42,617 nucleotides of DNA from assembly GCA_905236725.1 (NCBI GenBank), contig CAJOCT010000006.1, positions 1 through 42,617 on the forward strand. The letters are read 5' to 3'. Source of the DNA: an uncultured Selenomonadaceae bacterium. Lineage in GTDB: Bacteria > Bacillota > Negativicutes > Selenomonadales > Selenomonadaceae. Under the pieces are notes generated by a model. It did not search any database. It was not told where the DNA came from and saw only the letters and a program-made list of their open reading frames with translations. The position numbers and the translations under genes were made by a program. Every line of letters starts with the position of its first letter. Position 1 is the stretch's first letter. This document shows, in pieces, positions 15,601 through 23,757 of this stretch.

Positions 15601-15702
15601 ATTTTTAAAATCCGACTTTCGCGGGGTTCGTGAAAAACGAATTTTTATAAAAAATCGCATATTGACTCCGATTTTCTGGAATTTTTAAATTTTGTAGAGA
15701 TT

Positions 15703-15748
15703 GAATTATTGTAAAGATTTTATTCGGTCTCGGGAATTATTGTAAAGA
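15703..15748. repeat. Two direct copies of GAATTATTGTAAAGA, 31 bp apart
   Basis: The 15-bp word occurs at 15703-15717 and again at 15734-15748, in the AT-rich gap between the glycosyltransferase stop and the fbp remnant. The rest of this gap holds no gene that I can support. Confidence 0.6.
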
Positions 15749-15753
15749 AAAAA

Positions 15754-16839
15754 TTATTTTTTTAATTGCTCTTGCAATTTTTGAATTTCTTTTTGCAGCT
15801 GATTTATTTTTTCGGATTGATAAAATGCCTTTGCGTTAAAAAAATTCATTCTTCCGAAAAATAAAGCCGCCAACGAAGTATTATCATCTTCAGACTTTTC
15901 AAATTCCTCGCGTGCAACATCATAAAGTTGAGACAGCGGAATTTTGTAATAAATATTTCCCAAATAATAAAATGAATCTAAAGTTGAATTTTCAAGCACC
16001 GAATATTTTAAATCGGAATGTTTCTGAAAAAATTCTTTGTCGCTCAAAAATTTGTCGAGATATTGAAAATTTTGAATGACTTCGCGAATACGTTCGCGGA
16101 GAATTTCCTCAACTTTTTTATTTTTATGAGACAAAGAATTATCTGCAATTCGATAAAAATTTATTACGCTTGGAACGAGAACATAATTTTTTGAATTTAT
16201 CAGAAAGCAAAAAGTTAAAGTCCTGTCCTCACCCAAAGCGTTCGTAAATTTAAAATTATTTTTCACAAAAAAATCTCGACGAATAAGTTGGCTCCAATTA
16301 GGCCACAAAAATTTTCTTTCCAGCCAATCATTTACGCGTGTTTTCAAATTATCACTCAATAAAGTCGGAGCCGTCACAAATTTTATATTCGGATAACTTA
16401 TCATCGGCGGCGAAAAACTATTTAAATCTTCTAAAGTGTTTTCAGCTGAAATTTGATAAAATTTTTCACATTGAACCACATCGGCATCAAAATTTTTTGC
16501 AATTTTATAAAGTTCTTCCAAAGCAGTTTTTGTAATCATGTCGTCGCTGTCCATGAAAAAAATATATTCGCCGCGTGAAATTTTTAATCCGTCATTTTTT
16601 GGAAGTCCGGCACCGCCAGAATTTTTTTTTCTGCGAATAATTTTAATTTTGTCTTTGAATTTTGAAATATAATTTTTTGCAATTTCAAAACTTTTATCGG
16701 TTGAACAGTCATCAACGACAATAACTTCATAATCGCAAAAAGTTTGAGCCAGAAGACTGTCGAGACATTCGCCGAGATATTTTTCTGCGTTATACATCGG
16801 AATGATAATTGAGATTGCGGGAAAAAAATTTTTTTCCAC
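15754..16839 (-). CDS. Family 2 glycosyltransferase with C-terminal coiled coil
   Basis: The 361-aa protein opens with the GT-A fold signature: SIIIPMYNAEKYLGECLDSL, VIVVDDCSTDKS, and the metal-binding DSDD in YIFFMDSDDMITKTALEEL. Such enzymes transfer a sugar from a nucleotide donor to surface glycans, commonly in polysaccharide or glycoprotein synthesis. After about residue 330 the protein ends with a short predicted coiled coil (INQLQKEIQKLQEQLKK), also seen in the paralogue at 34962. The GTG start is preceded by AAAGGAGA at 6 bp. A hairpin terminator separates it from the GH84 gene upstream. Sugar and acceptor cannot be told from sequence. Confidence 0.88.
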   Translation of the reverse strand: MEKNFFPAISIIIPMYNAEKYLGECLDSLLAQTFCDYEVIVVDDCSTDKSFEIAKNYISKFKDKIKIIRRKKNSGGAGLPKNDGLKISRGEYIFFMDSDDMITKTALEELYKIAKNFDADVVQCEKFYQISAENTLEDLNSFSPPMISYPNIKFVTAPTLLSDNLKTRVNDWLERKFLWPNWSQLIRRDFFVKNNFKFTNALGEDRTLTFCFLINSKNYVLVPSVINFYRIADNSLSHKNKKVEEILRERIREVIQNFQYLDKFLSDKEFFQKHSDLKYSVLENSTLDSFYYLGNIYYKIPLSQLYDVAREEFEKSEDDNTSLAALFFGRMNFFNAKAFYQSEKINQLQKEIQKLQEQLKK

Positions 16840-16858
16840 TTAAATTCTCCTTTCAAAA

Positions 16859-16900
16859 AAATAAACCCCGAAACATTTTAAACATTTCGAGGATTTATTT
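16859..16900 (-). terminator. Intrinsic terminator of the GH84 operon
   Basis: Minus-strand AAATAAATCCTCGAAA pairs with TTTCGGGGTTTATTT (one bulge) and is followed by TTTTTT. It ends the four-gene operon read from 19956 to 16913. Confidence 0.8.
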
Positions 16901-16912
16901 CAATCGGAATTT

Positions 16913-18334
16913 TTATCTGCGTTTTTTTGTGTCAAAAAAATTTATAACGTCGTCGATAAATTTTAGAGCGGATTGTTCGGAAAGTATCGCGGTCGGTTCG
17001 TTTTTTGAAATTTCTTCGCGCAAAACTTTTAATTTCGGGTCAAAAGTTTTCGATTCCAAACATTTTAAGGCCAATCTGTCGGCCTGCGCGATTCTTTTGA
17101 ATTGTTCGAGTTGCGGTTTGCATTCCGCCAAAATTTCTTGCGGCAATTTATCGAGCAAATTAAATGCGGCAAGTTCCATTTCATCAATCAATTTTTCGAG
17201 CGGTGCAAAGTCGACGTCATGATTATTTTTCACGCCGTTTAAAACTAAATAAGCCGCCGTGTTGAATGCTCTGTTGTCCGCCGGTCCGACTTTTGCCCAA
17301 GAATTTTCCATGTGTTGGGAGTGGGACGCGAAAATTTTCATATCGTGAGCAAGTTCGCCGAATTGTTCATTGAGTGCCCTATCCCAAGATTTTTCCGCGT
17401 CGTAATTGTTCGGCGAATTTGCATATTCCGCACCCGTCGCCAGTGCGATTTTTGAAAGTTCTGCTTGGCTCATCGGGTTGAAAAAAATCGCCTGAACTTT
17501 TTCGGCGGGAAGTTTTTCAATCGGACCGAGTGCAAGTTTTGCGTTTCTTTCTCCGTTCTCCGTCAAAGAATAATCGTTGACGGGATAATTCCACCAAATG
17601 CCGACTTCGCGGTTAAAAATTTTGTTGACTTCCAGTAAAGATTCCTGCGTGATTCCGTCGCAAACAACGCCGTCGCCCGTGTACAGGACGACAATTTTTT
17701 TGTTCAGATTTTCTGCAAGGTCTTCGGTGTAAGGCTTAATTTTATTTCCCTTGAGCATATCCTCGCGAAAATATTCTGTGGGAACCATTATCAGCGGGAA
17801 AACATCTTTATGCCGCGCCTGAAGTTCTTTTTGCACGCGATTTAAAAATTTTGCCTGATCTTCGCCGTCCTCGTGATGATTGCCCTTCTCGTCCTTCAAG
17901 TCATCAAAAAAAACCGCAAAATCACGAACGCCGATTTGATACATCGTCTCAAATTTTTTCATCAGCGCGTTAAAATCTTCTTCCGCTTTTTTACCGCGAT
18001 ATTTTAAATCGAGACCGGGCGAAATTGCGAAAATAAATTTTACGCCGTTTTGCTTGGAAATTTCGACAAGTTTTTTCAGCTCGTCAAGTTTTTCGGTCGG
18101 GTAAGGAGTGCGCCATTTTTCGCGGTGATACGGGTCATCTTTCGGCGCGTAAATGTAGGCGTTCAAATTATGTTGACGACAAAAATTCATTAAGTCCGCC
18201 CGCTCATCGAAAGTCCAAGCCCTGCCGTAAAATCCTTCGACTACCCCGCGCAACGGAATCGGTGTCGCAAAAGTCACCGTTTGAGTTGAAAGAGCCATTA
18301 AAAGAATTAGAATTGCGAATTTAAAAATTTTCAT
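16913..18334 (-). CDS. Exported GH84 beta-N-acetylhexosaminidase
   Basis: The 473-aa protein carries a signal peptide (hydrophobic residues 5-22, cleavage near TFA-TP) and a glycoside hydrolase family 84 catalytic domain. The diagnostic opening [18 protein letters not shown] is followed by [18 protein letters not shown], a FAISPGLDL segment and the catalytic Asp pair D144-D145 in [11 protein letters not shown], then [10 protein letters not shown] and [11 protein letters not shown]84 enzymes remove terminal beta-linked N-acetylglucosamine by substrate-assisted catalysis (bacterial NagJ, O-GlcNAcase type, some act on mucin). Residues after about 320 form a helical region. It overlaps the CofE-like gene by 4 bp. 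The presence of nagA elsewhere in the window gives a route for released amino sugars after uptake and phosphorylation. Length is at the short end for the family, with no extra binding modules. Confidence 0.9.
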   Translation of the reverse strand: MKIFKFAILILLMALSTQTVTFATPIPLRGVVEGFYGRAWTFDERADLMNFCRQHNLNAYIYAPKDDPYHREKWRTPYPTEKLDELKKLVEISKQNGVKFIFAISPGLDLKYRGKKAEEDFNALMKKFETMYQIGVRDFAVFFDDLKDEKGNHHEDGEDQAKFLNRVQKELQARHKDVFPLIMVPTEYFREDMLKGNKIKPYTEDLAENLNKKIVVLYTGDGVVCDGITQESLLEVNKIFNREVGIWWNYPVNDYSLTENGERNAKLALGPIEKLPAEKVQAIFFNPMSQAELSKIALATGAEYANSPNNYDAEKSWDRALNEQFGELAHDMKIFASHSQHMENSWAKVGPADNRAFNTAAYLVLNGVKNNHDVDFAPLEKLIDEMELAAFNLLDKLPQEILAECKPQLEQFKRIAQADRLALKCLESKTFDPKLKVLREEISKNEPTAILSEQSALKFIDDVINFFDTKKRR

Positions 18335-18987
18335 GATTTACCCTCCTGATATTGGCGGAAATTTTTCAAAATGCAGATCGGTCTTTTTTCCGAGGCGTTG
18401 CCGAAAGGATTGTCGAGAAGTAAATCCGAGGCAAGTTGAGCATTCATTCCGTCCGTTGCCCCGACAATTCGCGAACGTTTCAAGTCGTTTACATCGGCAA
18501 TCATCGCGCCGAAACAGCCGAGTCGGTTTTTTAAATCCGCGCAAACTTTTTCGGGATTTTCCGGACCGTAAACAACGCACTTGTCGAAAGGCGGCATCGT
18601 TCCGGTAACGTCGTCGATTAACGCCGCCTGACGACCTCCCCACTTATAAAAAAGTCCGCGCATTCCGATTATTTTTCCCAAAAATCCCGCGAACAGTGCG
18701 AAAGCCACGCGCCATTCGCCTTCTTTTCGCATGAGTGCCTGCATGCCGTGCGGGGTTGCAAGACTGCCGTAATCGGGAATAAATCGGCAACAAAGCCGCG
18801 CAAGGCAACTGATTTTCATCTCGTCGGGTCTTACGATATTTCCCTGCGTTATCGCAACGACACTTTCAGCAACCGTTACAACGTCGTCGGGGGTAATTTT
18901 ATCTTTCGTGTATTTTTCTATCACGTCAACAATATCGTCTTTCGGCGTCAAAATTCTCGTAGACACCGGAATTATTTTTACTTCCAT
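18331..18987 (-). CDS. CofE-like (F420-0:gamma-glutamyl ligase family) protein
   Basis: The 218-aa protein resembles the coenzyme F420-0 gamma-glutamyl ligase family: an N-terminal [20 protein letters not shown], the [17 protein letters not shown] metal-binding-type segment, [20 protein letters not shown] and [20 protein letters not shown]. Bacillota homologues lie in genomes without F420 biosynthesis and have no proven substrate; amide ligation to glutamate or a related acid is the family chemistry. It overlaps the GH84 gene by 4 bp downstream and follows a single-pass membrane protein by 5 bp, so it sits in the middle of a tight operon. The operon partners (GH84 hexosaminidase and thioesterase) do not explain the ligase. 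Confidence 0.72.
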   Translation of the reverse strand: MEVKIIPVSTRILTPKDDIVDVIEKYTKDKITPDDVVTVAESVVAITQGNIVRPDEMKISCLARLCCRFIPDYGSLATPHGMQALMRKEGEWRVAFALFAGFLGKIIGMRGLFYKWGGRQAALIDDVTGTMPPFDKCVVYGPENPEKVCADLKNRLGCFGAMIADVNDLKRSRIVGATDGMNAQLASDLLLDNPFGNASEKRPICILKNFRQYQEGKS

Positions 18988-18992
18988 TATTT

Positions 18993-19532
18993 TTACTCCT
19001 TAATCAATTTAACGCCGGCTAATTTCGTCAATTCTTCTGCCGTCAAAATTATTCTCGCTATTGACCAGTGCATCGGATTTCTGCCGACTTCGCGATAAAT
19101 AAATTCAATCGGGAAATCTACCATATGACTTAAAGCCTCTTCCAGCGACAAATTTTTTCGCGCAGTTAAAGTAACTTTCGCAATCAAATTGACGCTCTCC
19201 TGATGTTCCAAAACCAACGCCTCGAAGTAATCGTCTTCGCGCGGCTTGCCTTCGCGTTCGGCTTTTCCCCTGACCGCAATTCCGTCGTATTGCTCAAAAG
19301 GCAGTTGCGGATGGCAGATTGCATCGACAATCATCGCGCTTTGTTTTCCCGCGTTGAAAAATTCTATCGTTGTAGAAAGCGTCAAAGATTTTTCGTCACG
19401 CGCTTCAATTTTAAACGGCGTACGACTTTCCAACTTCGGCACGACTTTTTCTTCGCCGCGATTTTTTAAATAAACTGCAATCAGCAAAACAAAAATGACC
19501 GCCGCGATCACTGCGCCTGCAAGTATTTCCAT
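18993..19532 (-). CDS. Single-pass membrane protein of unknown function
   Basis: The 179-aa product has an N-terminal membrane segment ([20 protein letters not shown]), a basic and acidic linker, then a soluble domain of about 145 residues with a predicted beta-sandwich character ([20 protein letters not shown] resembles an Ig-like or CARDB-type strand pattern). I recognise no named family. The ATG follows the thioesterase stop by 5 bp; the upstream in-frame TTG overlaps the previous gene and has no ribosome site, so it was rejected. The GAGGAG site is rather far, 13 bp, from this ATG. It is likely coexpressed with the thioesterase and the CofE-like gene. Confidence 0.65.
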   Translation of the reverse strand: MEILAGAVIAAVIFVLLIAVYLKNRGEEKVVPKLESRTPFKIEARDEKSLTLSTTIEFFNAGKQSAMIVDAICHPQLPFEQYDGIAVRGKAEREGKPREDDYFEALVLEHQESVNLIAKVTLTARKNLSLEEALSHMVDFPIEFIYREVGRNPMHWSIARIILTAEELTKLAGVKLIKE

Positions 19533-19536
19533 TTTT

Positions 19537-19956
19537 TCAATCCATCTCCTCAATCATAGCCTTGTCAAGTTTTAAAAAATATTTGTCGGGCAAGCGGATA
19601 ATTTTACCGGTCTCCATGCTCGTGAAAACGTTTTGACTGTAGCCGCTCACCAAAATTTCTTCTTCGCCCTTGCGCCGAATTTTGTAATTAAATTCCATTT
19701 TCACTTTCGTCAGCGTCAGCGGATTTGTTTCAAGCTCAAGCTCGTCATCAAAACGCGCGGGATGAAAATATTTCGCTTTAACTTCGGTCAGCGGAAACAA
19801 AATTTTATCGCTCATCATTTCGGTTAAACTGATTCCGATTGAGCGCAAAAACTCGACGCGCCCTGTTTCGAACCAGCGAATATAATTTGAATGATGAACC
19901 ACGCCCATCAAGTCAGTATCATAAAAATGCACGCGAAAAAAATTTTTTACCGACAA
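19537..19956 (-). CDS. YbgC/hotdog-fold acyl-CoA thioesterase
   Basis: The 139-aa protein has the YbgC and 4-hydroxybenzoyl-CoA thioesterase signature: RVHFYDTDLMGVVHHSNYIR followed by WFETGRVEFLRSIG. The Asp in YDTDLMG is the catalytic residue in the family. Homologues hydrolyse short-chain or aromatic acyl-CoAs, and in proteobacteria YbgC belongs to the Tol-Pal gene cluster; there is no Tol-Pal context here. The start is a TTG with GGGGAG about 6 bp before it. It is the first gene of an operon leading through the membrane protein and CofE-like protein to GH84, with a good promoter and a roughly 85-nt leader. Confidence 0.88.
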   Translation of the reverse strand: MSVKNFFRVHFYDTDLMGVVHHSNYIRWFETGRVEFLRSIGISLTEMMSDKILFPLTEVKAKYFHPARFDDELELETNPLTLTKVKMEFNYKIRRKGEEEILVSGYSQNVFTSMETGKIIRLPDKYFLKLDKAMIEEMD

Positions 19957-20042
19957 ATTTTTCTCCCCTTCACAAGTAAAATTTACGCGGGGAAATTTTA
20001 TTTATTCCCGCTTTAAATTATTGTTTAATCTTTAAGGCGTAA

Positions 20043-20071
20043 AGATAATCATTTTTGGCGGAATTTGTCAA
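20043..20071 (-). promoter_or_regulatory. Promoter of the thioesterase-GH84 operon
   Basis: Minus-strand TTGACA (20066-20071) and TTATCT (20043-20048) with 17-bp spacing. The leader that follows can form a short hairpin from GCGGGAA and TTCCCCGC words before the TTG start; whether this regulates translation is unknown. Confidence 0.7.
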
Positions 20072-20106
20072 GTATTTTTTTGATTAACGCCGAATTTTCT
20101 TACAAA

Positions 20107-20134
20107 AAAACCGCCACCGATTAAAGTGACGGTT
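20107..20134 (-). terminator. Intrinsic terminator of the GRE-fsa operon
   Basis: CCGTCAC and GTGGCGG (one mismatch, extended by A-T pairs) with an 8-nt loop, followed by a T-run on the minus strand; the plus side is also T-rich. It lies about 115 bp after the fsa stop, beyond a repeat. Confidence 0.75.
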
Positions 20135-20177
20135 ATTTTTTTTTGAGAAAATTTTTGGAGCAGTGTTCACAGCTTCA

Positions 20178-20249
20178 GTGATTAGTGGATAGTGGACAGG
20201 TTACAGGGATTTCTCCCTAACCACTGACCACTGTTCACTGCCCCCTGTC
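20178..20249. repeat. Palindromic intergenic repeat, copy downstream of fsa
   Basis: The words AGTGGATAGTGGACAGG, TTACAGGG, CTAACCACTGACCACTG and CCCCCTGTC form imperfect inverted repeats. The block abuts the fsa stop. Related sequence is on the other side of the gene (20945-21015), and shorter traces at 9598-9630 and inside the fbp remnant near 15130. Confidence 0.6.
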
Positions 20250-20927
20250 TTAGCAATCTTTCATCGTTTTCCCTTCGCCGACGAGTTTTGAAAAATCTGT
20301 CAAAAAATCTTCGACGGCAGATTCGACGACTTTATTTTTCGCGAGACCGGAAATTATATCGGGTGACGCAGTTGCCGCGCCGACTCCATATTTGCAAAGT
20401 TCCAGAAGTTGTTGAGAATTCTTGAAACTTGCCGCCAAAATTTCAGTTTCAAAATCATTCGCGCAAAAAATATCGTGAATGTCCTTCGCAACCTGCACGC
20501 CGTCATAACCGAGATTGTCCAAGCGGTTGATATAAGGAGCCGCATAACTTGCCCCCGCCTTCGCCGCCAAAAATCCCTGCATCGGCGTATAAATCGCGGT
20601 CGCGGTAAATTTTATATTTTCGTCGCGCAAAATTTTCATCGCCTTGAAACCTTCTTCAATCGCGGGAATTTTTATCAAAGTATTTTTCCCGAGCCGATTC
20701 AAAATAAAGCGTGCGTCCTCGACCATTCCTTCGGCCGTCCTTGCAGTCGCCTGAACGTGCATTTCTGAATTTTCACCGATAAATTCGCGAATTTCTTTGA
20801 GAACGTCGAAAGGTTTGCCGCCGACTTTATAAAGAATCGTCGGGTTAGTCGTCACGCCGTCCACGGGATAAAATTCATAAATTTTTTTAATCTGCTCGAT
20901 ATGAGCGTCGTCAATCAACAATTTCAT
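20250..20927 (-). CDS. fsa: Fructose-6-phosphate aldolase (transaldolase-like, FSA/TalC)
   Basis: The 225-aa protein is the short transaldolase type that cleaves fructose 6-phosphate to dihydroxyacetone and glyceraldehyde 3-phosphate, or acts as a short transaldolase. It has the N-terminal DGVTTNPTIL, the Schiff-base lysine K86 in TLIKIPAIEEGFKA, TATAIYTPMQGFLAAKAGA and the C-terminal GVGAATASPDIISGL. Length is standard (about 215-225 aa). It follows the glycyl radical enzyme in the same direction, an arrangement also known from the E. coli ybiW-ybiY-fsaA region, although here no activating enzyme gene lies between them. Repeats flank the gene on both sides. Its ATG is preceded by GGAGG. Confidence 0.88.
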   Translation of the reverse strand: MKLLIDDAHIEQIKKIYEFYPVDGVTTNPTILYKVGGKPFDVLKEIREFIGENSEMHVQATARTAEGMVEDARFILNRLGKNTLIKIPAIEEGFKAMKILRDENIKFTATAIYTPMQGFLAAKAGASYAAPYINRLDNLGYDGVQVAKDIHDIFCANDFETEILAASFKNSQQLLELCKYGVGAATASPDIISGLAKNKVVESAVEDFLTDFSKLVGEGKTMKDC

Positions 20928-20944
20928 TTTAAAAAATCCCTCCA

Positions 20945-21015
20945 GTCTTAGTGTTTAGCGGATAGTGGACAGGTTACAGAAAAACTATCCCCTATCCACT
21001 GTCCACTATTCCCTA
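20945..21015. repeat. Palindromic intergenic repeat, copy upstream of fsa
   Basis: GATAGTGGACAGG with TTACAG, then CTATCCCCTATCCACTGTCC and ACTATTCCCTATT. ATAGTGGAC pairs with GTCCACTAT to make a 9-bp stem around a long loop. It fills the gap between the GRE stop and the fsa Shine-Dalgarno. Confidence 0.6.
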
Positions 21016-23424
21016 TTATAAACTTTGTTCAGTCCTGCCGATAATATCGTCTTGAGTGGCTTTTGAAAGTGCGTTGAAAAATGCGCTGTAACCCGCCACA
21101 CGCACGATTAAATCTTTGTGCTTTTCGGGATGTTTTTGTGCGTCAATCAAAGTTTCGCGGGAAACGATATTATATTGAACGTGATAGCCGTGCAGTCGAT
21201 TGAAAAAAGTTTTTATGAGCATAATCAATTTGTGTTTATTTTCTTCCTTCGACAAAATCTGCGGAGTCATTTTTTGATTGAGTAAAACGCCGCCCGTGAT
21301 TTTTTCCGTGCGAAGTTTTGAAACGGATTTAAAAACTGCGGTCGGACCGTTTTTATCGGAATTGTGCGCGGGTGAACAACCTTCCGCCAAAGGTTCATGC
21401 GCTTTTCTGCCGTCGGGAGTCGCCATCGTTCCCATACCTTGCCCGACGTTTGCGGAGATTGAAGAAGTCCCCGCGTAACGAATCCCGCCGATCGGTCCGC
21501 GCCTGTAGCGGGTATTCGGATATTTTTTTATCTCGTCAATGTAGGAATCGTAAGCCTCGACAATTAAACTGTCAACAAAATCGTCGTCATTGCCGTATTT
21601 CGGCGCGTCGTTTATCAACATATCTTGAATTTTTTTATTTTTCGGTAATTCAAAATTATCAAGAATCGCGTCCCAAAGTTCTGCAGGCGAAATTTTTTTC
21701 TCGTCGAAAACCAGTTTTTTAATCGCGGCGAGAGAGTCAGCCATATTCGCGATACCGACTTGCAGACCGCTGATAAAATCGTACACTGCGCCGCCTTCCT
21801 TGATAGTTTTTCCGCGCCCGATACAATCGTCAGTCAACGCGGAACATAAAATATCGGGAACATCTCTTTCGGAGGCTTTATCAATCGCGTTTTCGACAAT
21901 AACGCTGTATCTCGTCATTTCGCGGACGGTTTTATCCCAAATTTCCATAAGTTCTTCGTAACTCGTAAAATCTTTGAAATATCCGTAACCTTTCGTAAAT
22001 CTTTTTCCACTCGTCATATCAACGCCGTCATTCATCGCGCAAAGTAAAACGCGGGGGAAATTTATATAACTCATTCCCGTGCAGCGATAACCCCACTTGC
22101 CGGGAACTGCAGTTTCAACGCAACCGATCGCGCTGTAGTTGTAAGCGTCCTCCTCCTTCACGCCCCAATTTATGAAAGAAGGAATAATAATTTCGTCGTT
22201 GTTGAGTGCGGGCATTCCGAAACCGAGTTTCATAACTTCGATACATTCTTCCATAAATTTTTTGTCGATATTCGCGTGATAACGGACGGTAAAATTCGGT
22301 TGAGTCAATCGAGTTTGCGCAATCGACTTTAAAACCAAAAATGAAAGTTCGTTGACGGCATCTTTTTTATCGGTAGTTTGTCCGCCGACCGTGACATTTT
22401 GATACATCGGCGAACCTGCAGAGCTTAAAGTATGCGCCTGCGAACGAATTTTTTGCACAGTCAAAGTTTTTATCCAAAGGCAAGTCAAAAGTTCCAACGC
22501 CTCATCTTCAGAAATTTTTCCTTCAGCAATATCTTTTTTGTAGTAACGATACATATACTGATCGAATCTGCCGTAACTCAAAGAATGACCGTTGCTTTCA
22601 ATCTGTAAAATTACGTGAATGAACCAAACCGACTGAACCGCCTCGCGAAAAGTTTCTGCGGGGTGATAGGGAACTTTCGCGCAGATTTTGGAAATTTCTT
22701 CGAGTTCGGATTTTCTTTTAGAGTCAGTTTCTTTTTCGGCAAGTTCGGCGGCAAGTTTCGAGTATCTCAATGCAAAATTTTTCACCGCGTCGAGAACGAT
22801 TAAAACAGCCTTGTAAAAAATATTTTTGTCGATTGAATCGGGATCGGTCAAATCCAAATGCGCTTTGAGAGTTTTGACCCTTGTTTCGTAACCTTCCAGC
22901 CCTTCGCGCAAAATTTTTTTGTAGTTGACGGCAAGATGAGCGTCGCCGGCGTTGAGTTTTCCCTCCATTCCGAGAGAAGGCAAAACGTCCAAAACTTCTT
23001 CCGGCAAAAGTGCCATTCCGCGATCGTGCAGACAATTATTTTCCCAGAACGGCGCAATTTCGCGAAGATTTTTTTTCGTTTCTTCAGTTATGTAAAAAAC
23101 ATCTCCGTCGCGCTTTTCAAATTTGTCGAGTTCATCAATGACAAATTTCATCGTGTATTCGGGAAAAATCGGCGCATTACAATTTTTCGTCGCCTGATTA
23201 CCCGCAAGCAGAGAATTTTTTTCGATATAAATCGTCATATTTTCCAAAATATTTTTCAGACCCAACGCACGTTTCATAACAGGCGGCTGATTCTGATTTT
23301 TTTTGTAAGATTCCGTCACCAAAATTGCGCGTTCTGCGTCAATGTGCGGTTTTTCGTCCAAAACTTCTTCGCGAAAAATTTTCATTCGTTCGGTAAGTTC
23401 TCCGAAATGTTCTTTGTTCTCCAT
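21016..23424 (-). CDS. Glycyl radical enzyme, dehydratase-class (PFL-like family)
   Basis: The 803-aa protein has the two hallmarks of glycyl radical enzymes: the thiyl-radical cysteine C435 with E437 in SAIGCVETAVPGK, and the glycyl-radical loop RVAGYSAFF with G779 near the C-terminus. The single Cys followed by x-Glu is typical of radical dehydratases and eliminases rather than pyruvate formate-lyase, which has two adjacent cysteines. H163 in GDAHLAVNYKKIL matches the position of the base histidine of glycerol and diol dehydratases. The substrate cannot be assigned; PflF/YbiW-type is a fair description given the fsa neighbour. The required radical-SAM activase is not encoded in the window. 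Start: ATG with AAAGGG upstream, giving a normal length. A consensus promoter precedes it. Confidence 0.88.
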   Translation of the reverse strand: MENKEHFGELTERMKIFREEVLDEKPHIDAERAILVTESYKKNQNQPPVMKRALGLKNILENMTIYIEKNSLLAGNQATKNCNAPIFPEYTMKFVIDELDKFEKRDGDVFYITEETKKNLREIAPFWENNCLHDRGMALLPEEVLDVLPSLGMEGKLNAGDAHLAVNYKKILREGLEGYETRVKTLKAHLDLTDPDSIDKNIFYKAVLIVLDAVKNFALRYSKLAAELAEKETDSKRKSELEEISKICAKVPYHPAETFREAVQSVWFIHVILQIESNGHSLSYGRFDQYMYRYYKKDIAEGKISEDEALELLTCLWIKTLTVQKIRSQAHTLSSAGSPMYQNVTVGGQTTDKKDAVNELSFLVLKSIAQTRLTQPNFTVRYHANIDKKFMEECIEVMKLGFGMPALNNDEIIIPSFINWGVKEEDAYNYSAIGCVETAVPGKWGYRCTGMSYINFPRVLLCAMNDGVDMTSGKRFTKGYGYFKDFTSYEELMEIWDKTVREMTRYSVIVENAIDKASERDVPDILCSALTDDCIGRGKTIKEGGAVYDFISGLQVGIANMADSLAAIKKLVFDEKKISPAELWDAILDNFELPKNKKIQDMLINDAPKYGNDDDFVDSLIVEAYDSYIDEIKKYPNTRYRRGPIGGIRYAGTSSISANVGQGMGTMATPDGRKAHEPLAEGCSPAHNSDKNGPTAVFKSVSKLRTEKITGGVLLNQKMTPQILSKEENKHKLIMLIKTFFNRLHGYHVQYNIVSRETLIDAQKHPEKHKDLIVRVAGYSAFFNALSKATQDDIIGRTEQSL

Positions 23425-23458
23425 TTCATTCACCCTTTCAAATATTTTTTGTGACGTA

Positions 23459-23487
23459 ATTATAAAACTTTCGTTTGAAACTGTCAA
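23459..23487 (-). promoter_or_regulatory. Promoter of the GRE-fsa operon
   Basis: Minus-strand TTGACA (23482-23487), 17 bp, TATAAT (23459-23464): full consensus. It implies a strong constitutive start unless a regulator blocks it. Confidence 0.85.
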
Positions 23488-23516
23488 AAAATTTTTACGA
23501 AACTTTTTTGCATAAA

Positions 23517-23552
23517 AAAATCTCCGACCAAAAAATTTTAATTGGAGATTTT
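23517..23552. terminator. Bidirectional hairpin terminator between XRE locus and GRE promoter
   Basis: AAAATCTCC pairs with GGAGATTTT (9 bp) with A- and T-runs on the two sides. It lies downstream of the XRE remnant on the minus strand and insulates the GRE promoter. Confidence 0.75.
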
Positions 23553-23652
23553 TTGTTGTCTGAAATTATTTTTGCCTTCAAAAAAAATAAAAATTCTTAC
23601 CCGCGGGGTAAATACTTTTGAAAAAATTTTTTGTACAATACTTTTGAGGGAG

Positions 23653-23757
23653 CTAATCCGTCGTTTTCGAGGACTCGGAATTATGTTCCCTCTCATAAAT
23701 CGCGTCGAGCATAATGTCAACGATGTCTTGACCCTCGTCGCTCAAATTTAAATATTT
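23653..23757 (-). pseudogene. Out-of-frame 3' end of the XRE regulator gene
   Basis: In a frame shifted by one relative to the intact 5' part, the minus strand reads KYLNLSDEGQDIVDIMLDAI and continues YEREHNSESSKTTD to a TAG. The LSDEGQ-D-I-V pattern is the usual C-terminal helix of Cro/CI-type regulators in this group, so it is the original 3' end of the adjacent HTH gene, cut off by the inserted hairpin element. Confidence 0.7.

Noticed and set aside
22858-23454. 198-codon plus-strand frame antisense to the GRE gene
   Set aside because: Phe- and Arg-rich composition typical of antisense reading, no ribosome site and strong coding evidence on the other strand.
23538-23720. 60-codon minus-strand frame downstream of the XRE gene
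   Set aside because: No ribosome site and it runs into the terminator; the residual XRE 3' end in another frame explains this stretch better.
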